The notes below the pieces were generated by a model that had not been told where the DNA came from, made no database searches, and saw only the letters and a program-made list of their open reading frames with translations. Shown here in pieces: positions 46,274-56,539 of a DNA stretch of 64,000 bases; the first letter of the stretch is position 1, and each line of letters starts with the position of its first letter. Source of the DNA: Phytoseiulus persimilis (taxonomy: Eukaryota > Arthropoda > Arachnida > Mesostigmata > Phytoseiidae); contig CM075103.1 in the NCBI GenBank assembly GCA_037576195.1, forward strand, positions 11,966,001 to 12,030,000. The letters run 5' to 3'. The translations under genes and the position numbers were made by a program.

Positions 46274-48349
46274 CCAGGAACTTCTGGAACGAATACAATA
46301 GTCACGGAAACTTCGAGAGCGCTTTCCTTCCATCGAAGCGACGCTAAATCATCTGGTGACCTAAGCCCAATGGCTAACTTCTATAAACGTCGATGTTTAT
46401 TTATGTGGAGTCGACCTATTCAACTCCCCGCGATTCTCACCAAGTTCCGCTGATATGAGAAGTAATGACGCTTCACCATGAATTCATCCGTTCATTCCTT
46501 CCTCCCAGGCTTCTGAAGGCTGCTGTTGCGGGTGCCCGCGGGACGGCGAATCACCAGCTCGGCTGAGCAGAGCTCCATAGTCAAGCCGCAATTCTAATTA
46601 CCAGCTTGTATTCAAACACGAAAGAAACACGGATGAAAGTGTCCCCACGCATTTCATGCATCAGCAACGCCAAAATCAAAGATCCGAATCCCAGATCACC
46701 CCCGTTTTCCGTCGATAACTCGCCACATTCTCAGACTTCCTAGTGGTCATAGAAAAGTTGTAGAATCGAATCAGGCTCTCCTATCGGCGAAGAGCGTGTC
46801 AACACCATTGGCAAAAGAATGAAATAGAAGTGAAATCTCTGATTCTAGTCAATAGATATCTCGTATTTGAATCAGTTGGTGGCCGATTGGGAGCTTGAGC
46901 AGTCAGATAGCTACAATTTCAACAGAATTGGAAGAGGGTTCCTCTGTGTCTTCCACTCCGATGAACAAAATTAAAGGGACAGACCGGAGAGTCCTGTTCG
47001 CTCCTCTGATAGCGATAGAATGCCATAATTTTCAGGTACGAACTTAAACAGGTTAAATCTATGGAGCCGTTGCAGCTCTCTCCTCTGAAACCTCTTTCAT
47101 TGTTTTATTGGCTCAAGTTTCTCTTGTGAAGTACTAAAAACAGCTCACGCTCCAAAGTCCTCGTGAAAACTTGACGACTGAACAAAATGGACATGAAGTG
47201 GACGAATAGAAAGGACGCAGCCAGGCTGATTGAAGTGGGCTGTCATGGTCGGCGGTGTAGGCCTGGGGCACGCAGGCGGATTCGAGGAGCCACTTGAACG
47301 AATCGACAACTGACATCACAGTTCGGCGACCGACTTGAGTCGGCAGCTTACCATCCTAAGCATTTCGGACTCCCCGCTCTGCAGAAGCGATACTGCGTGA
47401 GCATGAACAAAATCGAGGATGATCGCGGCGCATTGAGAATATTTTTGGTGTGGCTTCGTCACTCTGTCCAGCTAAGTTGCAAACGTTCAGCAGTTGTTCC
47501 GGTGGCGGTGCGGTCTGTGGCAGTCAGGGGCCGTTCGACGGAAGCGGCCTTGGCTATTGTGTCACAGATGAGATCTAACGGGTCCTATCCGACGTTTCAG
47601 CTGGTCCGCTCGTCTGGGCATACTGACTGCTATCGCGCCGTCTTCCGGTCTTCATCGAGGGAGCGGTCCCTCAGTAATCGTCACCGAAACGTTCAATACC
47701 AGCCTTCCATAGATCGCTCTTCGACCTTAGCTCAGCTTCGTTTTCTCCGCTCGTGGAAAACGAACCGACTTCAGTAACAGAAAAACTCACTCGGCGCGTC
47801 AAGTGTCTTGTGGGCCACTGGCCTATGTGGAGTTCCGAAAACGAGTAAAGGCAAATGAGTAAATAGCGTGCTCCCGGGGAACTTTCCAAAAAGCCAAGCA
47901 GTGCGCCGAAAGCTTCTCTCGGGACAGTACGCGCAGTACCGATACTGCATTCGGTTCGGAGATTCCGATACGATCTCTCAGTGTCAAGATCTTTCACGAA
48001 GATGTCACACACTACCGAGCTCTTGGGAACGCGACAGTCTTTGTGGAATATCGGCGGCCGGACCCACCAGGCCATGGAATGTTAGGAGCAGGCGATGAAA
48101 AAGATAAATGAAAATGTCGCGTTACTCGATGATAATCTGCCGATTAGTAGAACTGGACTTTCCCCACAATTTATGGCGGTTATTCTCGCTGATTTTTGAT
48201 CCTTCCTGGACTACGGATATGTCTGGAGATCCGTATTGAACTGTTTGCGGGTGCATCGATGCTACCGACCAGTGGTAACCAATCCGGATTTTCCGAGGTC
48301 GTTGATTGTCGGATCGCTGTCGACGCCAACAACGCAGGCGCTGGCGTTA
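46274..48349. other. intergenic stretch
   Basis: No supported gene. Open frames at 47.4-47.8 kb (+) and 47.7-48.1 kb (-) overlap and show no motif. Confidence 0.4.
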
Positions 48350-48682
48350 TTAGCGTTCCTCCAGTATGACCTCTTCTCCATCGTGTAATAATGATACGAG
48401 TAGCCGAACTGGTCGACTGGTTCGTTGCTTGCCAGACTGGCTTATTGTCTCATCGATTTCTGGATCTGAAATCTTCGTCAAGGTCAGGTTCGCGCAACTT
48501 GATATTACTGCGAACTCTTCTTCCTTCAAGCCTGGTATTACACAGCGCACTCCTTCTTGACATCGATCCACAATGGCGACAAGGATGGTTCGTGGTGTCA
48601 ACCCCGACTTTCCATGACTCTGTTCCATAGTGTTCGCTCGAGCGTTGCGTCGACTCCGGCGCGCGACTGCTGCGCAACTCAT
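48350..48682 (-). CDS. open frame, unknown; faintly like a retroelement ORF1 segment
   Basis: A 110-codon frame. Its second half reads as natural protein: VDRCQEGVRCVIPGLKEEEF, TLTKISDPEIDETISQSGKQ, RTSRPVRLLVSLLHDGEEVI, LEER and stop. The string of variable Lys/Gln followed by RPVRLLVSLL..GEEVI recalls the RPRP(I/V)KV.L.S..D...IL part of non-LTR retrotransposon ORF1 proteins. This is an impression of pattern, not an alignment. A plus-strand frame overlaps part of it. Confidence 0.25.
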   Translation of the reverse strand: MSCAAVARRSRRNARANTMEQSHGKSGLTPRTILVAIVDRCQEGVRCVIPGLKEEEFAVISSCANLTLTKISDPEIDETISQSGKQRTSRPVRLLVSLLHDGEEVILEER

Positions 48683-49087
48683 TCGGCCTCAGATCATCGG
48701 AGGCAGCCGATCCTGGCTCTCTGGAGAGCAATAGAAGTCAACCATCACTCTCGATATCTGATCTCCGAGCGGCCATGGAATGATGATGGGGAAATTCGAA
48801 AAATTCGGAATATTCGCTACGCGAATGAATTGCTGGCAGTATTGGCCTCTAGATACGGAAGCCAGAACAATGGGCAAGACTCGGTTGATTCGCCATGGGT
48901 TCAAGTTGAATCGAAAGTTACATTGTACCAGTTCGCAGTGATTGAGCAAGTCACAGTCAGCCACAAAAAGGAAGTAAGAAGAACATCGCTCTCATGTCGA
49001 ATTGGAATATCGGAGTTCCTTCAAATTCGGGGCAGAAAAAAATTTTTTGGGACCGGCATTCCTGAAATGGGAACCCGCATTGCGTGA

Positions 49088-51124
49088 TTTTTACGGACGG
49101 CTCACTTCCGTCACTACTGCCGCGGTACAGTCCGCCACGAGCTAAAGGTTTAGAACAACAAAATTCGGAACTGTTTTTTTTCTCGAATGATACCTTTCCA
49201 GATCCGTATCTTACGGCACCGAACTCGAAGCCCTAAATAGTTCTTCCCGTTCCGAGCAAAAACATAACGTTTCCCCGCTAGAAACAAGGGAGTTCTCCCT
49301 TTTGTATAAGAAAATCAAACCTGCCAAAGTATCGAATATTTTGTCCCGTCCGCCAGAAATCCGTTCTCCCTAACGATTCGTTGGATTGATACAATGCTCC
49401 TCTCAGTGGGTGGATGAATTTTCGTCGTCGAGTCTTCGTTCGCGAGCCTTCACGAAGTTTCCCCCTGGAGCTATCAAATAGATCACACGACGTATTCCCG
49501 CATACTCCAGTCATACGGATATCGAAAGGAAGGAGAGAGAATGAAGGAGGGAGATTTGTCACCATCATTTCGAGCCAAGTTGGTGCCAGATGGGATCACA
49601 AGAACAACTGCGCCTTCATCGCCAGGAATTGATCTTTGCTGAGCAAGTGGGTCACGGGGGGCGGAGTCTCCCAGAGACTTCTTCAACAACGAACTCGCCA
49701 TCGACGAATTCGATGCCTACAGCGTCTCGACACCATAGACTCCCATTTGCCACACATCTTGTTCTACATGATTCGAATCAAGGATGGAATAATAATAGTA
49801 GGATGATAAAGCAGTGAAAGTAATAGGATATGCCCGTATTCTGCCCTTTGGTGAGCGGATTCGACTCATTATTCTGTTTTTTCTTCTGAATTGGATAGCA
49901 ATCAATTACTGGAATTCCAAAGCTAACAGAACCTTGGAGAATCATTGAATTGAAATCGTCTAAAATCAATCAAATGATTTCATACTTTTCGGAATTGGGA
50001 TCGTCTGTGTTTGTTAAGATTTCAAGGGAGTCGTCGCTCTGGGAGTCGATGCGCTCAATATCGAAATATGCATGGAAACGTGCACCCAAGCTCGATGCAG
50101 CGATCAACCCTGAGCTTTGACAGATCAAATTTATCGGATTGCTTTCTTCATTGATCCTGATAGCTCAAGCACCATGATTCTTCGGTTGATAAGAAGGGGA
50201 CTATAGAAGCAGAGTCTTGATCTTGGACTCCTCATGGTTTTGTTTCCGCTACGGAATCGACTGACGGCAGCTCCCAATCAACGAGGGCGCAGCTTCCAGT
50301 TCGCAGAGTCTGCTGTTGCGGCTTGTGGCTTCAAGTTCTGAACTAAGGTCAACCGCTTCAAACTCCCCGTCGAATATCACGTCATTGATACAGAGTATCG
50401 ATGTGCAGAAGAAAAACAGAGCCTTTGTCCCGGGCGACGACGTTCCTCCGATGACGACTTTGATTTTCATGCATATCTGATTCAATCCGAGGGATCATCA
50501 GTGTTCTGAAAACCCTGTTCGAAAAACTCTTGGTTAGACACTTCGAAATCTCAGGAACGTTTGCAGCTGTCTAGTAGGGGCTTCATCCCCCAAGAGGACC
50601 TCGTGCCACGATCTCCATACTCTCCGTTAGAATGTCGACGCTCTGCACCGGTCACTGATCATTATGCAACGCGCAGTGGGAAGAAGCAGATGTGGCGTGC
50701 TCTCGAGTACTGGGAGAGGGCGCAAGGCATGTTTTGGATCACTGGAAAGGGTCAGATGATGACTTCCAAGGTCGATCAAATCAACTTCATCCAGCTAGTG
50801 TCGGAATCGCGCGCTGTATTCTCGTAGCTGGGTAGTTCCTGAACCGATCACGGAGCCAAAGAATTGTTGCTCTAAGAACTTTCTGTCAATTCCGTTCGTC
50901 TCCTTCTCTACTGAATTCCCATCAGTGCTCTCAACGAGTTCTTATGACGCAGAACTCGACCTCAATAAGAAGAGGGCTTGTCATTTGCAGGAATTGTCAC
51001 TGGTCTTCTGCCAACGGGTTCTATTTCTTGGCGCTGACTACATCCGCTGCGAAGCTCGAATTCGAAACAAACATCAGCGGGAGAGAGTTAGCTTCGCGAA
51101 TGTGAGGTGCAGGGTAGACGACTC
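49088..51124. other. intergenic stretch downstream of the kinase gene
   Basis: No supported gene. Plus-strand frames at 50.9-51.5 kb lie antisense to the inferred last kinase exons and I treat them as shadows. The 49.3-50 kb part is AT-richer and shows nothing recognisable. Confidence 0.4.
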
Positions 51125-54100
51125 TCATCCCAACGCGACGACCTTACGTGGGCCCGGTGGGAAACTGCGGACGTTTCGAGGACCGCGCTCCCCGCGCCCG
51201 ATGCAGACCCGATTTCGACCATTTTTCAGTATCCCGAAGTCCCGAGTCAGTTCACTGGCGTTTAATCGTCATTTCACTAACGACGCGATTTCACAGACAC
51301 CAGCTGGACACTGGCTTATCATACCTGCACAGTTTCGTGAATACTGCGGGAGACTCAGCCAAGGATCTTCAAGTACCAACAATAGTTCAAATATGCAACG
51401 GTCCATGTCCCAAAAAGCAAACATTCATCAACATACTACAAAGGTCTGCCAGAAGTACTCGTAAGTGGCAAGGCTGCCGTGCTGCTACCTCACTCCTGAG
51501 GGAGAGAGAACCCTGGAAGTTGCACGACGCGCGTTAGACTGATCTGCTTGTTTTCCCAGGAGACTGTCGCATGTGAAATATATAGACTCAACCATTTCCG
51601 AGCAGCTGGTTGGGTCACGCAGAAAAACCAGAAAGCTCATCTCAGCTGTCGTTTACGAATATTGTGCTCACCCTTGAAATAATTGGTCTCATTCTGAGAG
51701 CAGGTCAAGTCCAACGAGTTGATGTTGCTTATCGGCTCCGAGGTATCGTCGCATGCTTCTAGAACGGGTTCATCGTCGTCTATCGACCGTAGAACTTGTT
51801 GCATGCCAGACGAAACGAAAGTATAAAGCGGAATGTGCTCCCTCTGATCCTGAAGGTGGAAAATGTTGACAAGTTCGCCGAAAGACTCTAGGGTGTGCCG
51901 GCAGTGGAAGACGTCGAGGAGAAGAACCGACCTTAAGCTCTTCCAAGTCTAGTATTGGCCTTCGCCATGTTTGCCAAGTGTCGGTATCACTCCTCGGTGT
52001 GAATCGACCCCTATCGTCGACAACGAAGTAGAGTTGCAGCTCCTTGTACTTGCCAAGCGAGGAATTACGTTCAAGAATCTTCTTCCAGTTGACGTATTCG
52101 AAGAATGGATGACCCATGATTGAGCTCATTTGGTGGCCCGTGAGGCGATCTGGTAGTTCGAATTCGGGAGTCATTCGGAGGCTCACAGTCTATGAGTGAG
52201 CAGTGTTCCACGAGATGTTCTCAACATTAGTTTGACTGGATCACTCGTTCAACGACACGATTATACGATCTTGAGACAGTGCTGGTATCGAGACCATACA
52301 CCCTGTTCACATCAGAGAGGGAGCGAAACTGACCTAGTGGACGCTTCTGGAGCCAATCCCGAACCAAACTCCGCAATTCCGTATCCAAAACCAAGTCGAA
52401 ATCGATGTTGGGGGTACTCGAGACGATTTTCCCGCGCACGATCTTATCGTCCTTGCCATGGAAAGGCAGTGTTCCGGCGCCGAACAAGAAGGCTGTCACC
52501 CCGATAGACCACCTGCAATAACGGCAAACCAATCTCAGCATTGTTTGCGCCACTGGGGTGTATGGAAAAGTAACATTGGAACGGCCTCCGAGTTTTGTGG
52601 TCCCGTCCTGCTGAAGCACCAGCCTTTCGCTTCCGCCCTCATTCCGACAACGGCCACCATTCTCTTCGAGCGGATGCCGGAAACAATCGTCGAACCTCTG
52701 TTGCCAGGGGCCGACCAATCTGCGAAACGTCGTCTCTGTGCGACCGACTAGAAAGCCTCAAGCACAGAATCGAGGACCACACTCGCAAGAGAGTGAGAGA
52801 CACGAACTCGAAATACGTATCAAAATCCTAAAAGCCGAAAACCGACTCTTCGATATGGAATGTCGATTTTCCGCGACTGAATGCGTCGAGTAATCTGATC
52901 TCACCAGTCCATCGCACGTCCGTAAAACCTCTTTTTCAAAACCTCAGGTGCTAAATAATGAAGTGTCCCAGATGATTGCCCATCACGGAATTCAGCGAAA
53001 GTTTTCCGAACAAAAGAACCTGTAGTGCGTTCGAGAAAATTCGCTGAGCAAACTTTACAGGTGTCGAAATCAATGAGACGAATCCGACAGTTGGGCATCA
53101 TCATTATGTTCGAGGGCTGGAAAGATGAATCATCCGAGCGTGAGAGTTGATGTGTCCGCTCCGTGTCGTCTCCCGACCCCTTTTGAAAGGGGTGGAATGT
53201 TCCGACTCTCCTCGAGAAGAGAGTCTAACCGATCGTCGAGATCGAAGCCCAACCTTGATATCTCGATGAATAAACCCAGTCATGTGTAGGAACTGGACTG
53301 CCAGACAAAGCTGGGCCAGCAAGATACGGATTATATGCAAAGGGATGTAACATTGAGTTTTGAGAATTCTGTGAACGTCGACTCCTCGAATGTATTCCAT
53401 CAAACTGACGAACCCGGCATCCACCTGTGACATTCGGAAGTTTAGTTCCCTCGACAAAGCGCCTCTCGCGCTATAATAACGGAGTCAAAGTTAGCGGGAA
53501 AAGAGCCGGTCGAAATCCCGGAAATTTGGAGAGCGCCGTGCCTGAAAGCTGGCATGGAACTTCACCAATAGATGGCTCTTGGCCACGCAGGCCACGAGTT
53601 TGTCCGCGCACCGAACTCGTTCTTTTTTCAGTTTATGGGCAGCCACTAGTTTGCAAGTCATCGGGACGTTGTCGCAGAAGTTCACTTTGTACACGGTACG
53701 AAACCTCCTGTTCCGAGCAAGCGGCACTTCGTGAGGTTGGCTAGAGAGGGTACGAGGATTTGTTTCTCTTCGGTGCGTCCGGTTCGTTCCGTCGCAGTTC
53801 TGGGTCGGCCGGGAATCGAGTCGTAAACTGCGTCCCAGTTGGTGCACTGTACCCGCGTCAGTTTCTCCAGAACGAACGCGACTGGCGCGATGATCGCTAG
53901 CACCGCTCGGAGGTAGATCGAGAGAACCTGGGTCGGAACGAGGTGAGTGTGAATCGTTGTCCGATGCCGAGAAATGTGAGTAGAAGCTCTGCGCGAATTT
54001 CATCGGGAGGCTACCCGAACGCGGTTACCGTGGCAGAATCGTTGTCCGTGTGCGCGATTCTCTCAGACAGACTCATGAGGTTGGCCAGATCTTCACGAAC

Positions 54101-55599
54101 GTCCAGGAAGGTCAAAGTCTCAGTCCGCATTCTACGGAGCAGACCATCAGCTGTGAGGTAGACTTGTTCGATCAGGTAGTTCTCCAGTGGAGGTGCCCAC
54201 AATCGAGGGTGGCGATTGAAGGAGTTTTCTTTGACGAAAATTTCGAGACCGTCGTGAGCCGTCTCGACCATCCTGAGGAGTCGTGGAAACAGGTAAACTT
54301 CCTCCGAAGTGGGTGAACTTGTCAACAGAGCTCCTTCCTCCCACAAATATACTCGCGGGGGTCCAGCCTGGACAACAGAAACATAAGTTTTGCTTTGTCG
54401 AGTGCGTTGCTTCCAGGCCTGAACTCACTCTTTGTTCTGTGATCGAGCTGATTTGAAAGCCGATCGCATGAGAGTTCTGAGCTTGCGCACCTTCTCACCT
54501 GCAGGAAAGATAGCTCAATCACTCAGGAAGCCATTGACCTTAAGACCTACGGATCGGCCGTGGTTCAAGGCCAGTCACAGGAAATGGGAAGCTTGCAACT
54601 CGAAGGCACTCCCGGGGGGTTACGCCCGTTTTGAATTCCGCACACGATCCATTCGGTGGGTTCTCCATCAAAATTATCACCGGCAAGAATTTCCGTTATG
54701 CTTGAGGAGATATGCGGAGGTTTTCTCGAGAATCTCTGCTGTAAGTTTCACTCACCATCACGTGCTTTGCCGAATTCTGGCTCATCTGGACAGATTCGAC
54801 CAGCTCTTCCTGAGCCACGGTCCGCACTTAGCGGCGGAAGCTCATCCGCAGGCCCGAGCCTCATTTCGTTGTCATCAACTCCACGAGAGAGAATTCCGGG
54901 CTGATGAGACTGAACTCTACTCGAAGCGACTTCTTTGAATAGACAAACTCCAGCGATTCTTTTTCTCCTAAATCAAATCGAATGTGTATTCGATCTGTTG
55001 TGGGAGTTTGAAGCTAGGCGTCTCACATGGTACAGGGCCGCAAATCCAGTACTCATTCGCATGATTCCCTTCCCAAATTTTCTCTTGTCGCGGCTTCATT
55101 AAAGTAAGAATAGAGGTCATGGGGAAGCATATTGGAGCCTGTAAGCTCGGTCAAGAGATATTCGACAACATCACCGCATTGTCGATCTAAGCCACTTCAA
55201 CGGAGGGCCTTGAATTGAATAGTCAACGAAGATATCCGGAAACTCTCGGGGGATTTGATTCTGATCAGTCTTTATAAGGTCAAGGAAGTTCTGAACCTGC
55301 GGGGACTTGCCGCAAACTGCGACTGGGAGCTTCTTTCGAGATGTGGCGGTTGTCTTGCTCTCCGAGACACTGGCAGCGCTTCCAGAAGATGAGCTCACAG
55401 AAGACGAGCGTCAGCCCATGTGTGTGGCCTCCGACACGACCCATCCTCAACATCATCTATTGCCCTCTCATTTTCTGACAGTGTAACGTTGGCCTCATTA
55501 CCTCGTACTCGCCGTGCTCATTCGTTTCAGTATGCATGACTCATCGTTCGAATCGCTATTGGTTCCGTCGAGAATCAGATACTCGACAGCTTCGCACAT
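51125..55599 (-). CDS. divergent MAST-family (AGC-type) serine/threonine protein kinase, multi-exon
   Basis: Exons, from the 5' end: 55599-55502 (ATG; SDSNDES), 55393-about 55228 (Ser-rich, then KLPVAVCGKSPQ), an unclear block about 55138-54662, 54498-54429, 54367-54029, 53927-about 53542, about 53449-53254, 53116-52905, 52512-52334, 52149-51932, 51850-51672, 51563-51494, 51366-51325, 51254-51125 (stop). Most junctions have GT/AG and matching phase. Two exons (FPRLLRMVETAHDGLEIF; LIEQVYLTADGLLRRM; YLRAVLAIIAPVAFVLEKL) follow the pre-kinase domain (DUF1908) of MAST kinases. The kinase domain shows GTGGF, HRDIK/PSNIMMM across an intron, IRLIDFDTCKV, SGTLHYLAPEVL, AMDWWSIGV and a C-lobe ending GHPFFEYVNW. 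The HRD and first DFG Asp remain, but the DFG glycine is Asp. No PDZ domain is seen, unlike most MAST proteins. The P-loop exon is out of frame by one base, other one-base breaks are likely, and the 53542/53449 junction does not match in phase. Either an active gene with assembly errors or a recent pseudogene. Substrate unknown. Confidence 0.8.
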
Positions 55600-56148
55600 G
55601 ATTCAGTTCACCAGAGGCTCGACGACTTCGCCCTCCACCGAAGCTTCCCAAACTTTTCAGCCGCGAAGTTGCTTAAAGGAAGCATTACAAGCTCTTCTGC
55701 ATGAGAGACCAGGAACCTCTGCGGCGCTTTTGGGCACCTTTGGCACTCAGAGAGATACATTCGCGTTTATTGTGACTTTTTTTCAATCGTGTGCGTCCAA
55801 CCCACTCATCCGCGGATCTCTGAGAATCTCACGTTTGCCGACAGAGCATTCTCATGGAGCATTCGGATTCGGATGTCCGTGTTCTCGAGTGAGGCGTCCT
55901 TACAAACACATGATAAAAAAAAAAACAAATGATGGGCTGGCTACAGGTCTTGATTGATTGATTATTTTTTGATCATCTTCATGCTGTTGTTTCCGTTCCA
56001 AACACAGCAGGAGACCCTCAATATGGCGCGATGACTCAGCAGGTCGACGATGCGGTTCTTCTTATTCTGGGACATACGGACTTGGGTACTCTTTCTCTCC
56101 AACACTCTCAAGTATTGTCTTGGTGTCGGATATCATACTAGCATGCTC

Positions 56149-56317
56149 CTTCCTTTAGTCCTGGTATTTTCTGTATTATACACTCAGCTTCTGGGATTGC
56201 TACGCATTCGAGAAGCACATGCTCCATAGTTTCGTCCTCCTTTCCGCACGTTTGCAGGTCACTTCGATGTTATGTATCTTGACCTGTATTTCCTAGTCTG
56301 TAGACATCCCGTTGGCA
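56149..56317 (-). mobile_element. decayed 3' end of a non-LTR retrotransposon ORF2
   Basis: Minus-strand reading gives CQRDVYRLGNTGQDT, an in-frame stop, HRSDLQTCGKEDETMEHVLL, EC and then AIPEAE. The pattern CG.E.ETMEHVLLEC is the cysteine/histidine motif found at the C-terminus of reverse transcriptases of Jockey/R1/CR1-type elements (CG...ET.EH.L..C), usually after a shortly preceding RLG. The internal stop and further stops downstream show decay. Upstream minus-strand sequence (to about 56.85 kb) keeps partly open frame (DKLDPEWRKGI; SKLIDEITKM) but the reverse-transcriptase catalytic motif is not seen. No terminal tail or target-site duplication was found. Confidence 0.55.
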
Positions 56318-56539
56318 TTCGCGACGTGATCGTCTGCCTCTACTGTTATCATAATGTGTTCGATAATTTCTTCGATCTTTTTGAAATTACGATATCGGTC
56401 AAGGGTTCTCTTTTTTCGAAATACCCTTTCGCCATTCCGGATCCAGCTTATCACTCAGCGTCGCTTCCACATTCCTCTTTTGGCTTCGGAGACCCATCAT
56501 TGCCACGCTGGTCGATAGTTCTTTCAACTCTTCTCATTT

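Noticed and set aside
50925-51537. Two plus-strand open frames (179 and 129 codons)
   Set aside because: They lie antisense to minus-strand segments that continue the kinase gene through matched splice sites, and show no motif.
54432-54938. 168-codon plus-strand open frame
   Set aside because: Antisense to the 5' part of the kinase gene; composition and lack of motif suggest a shadow.
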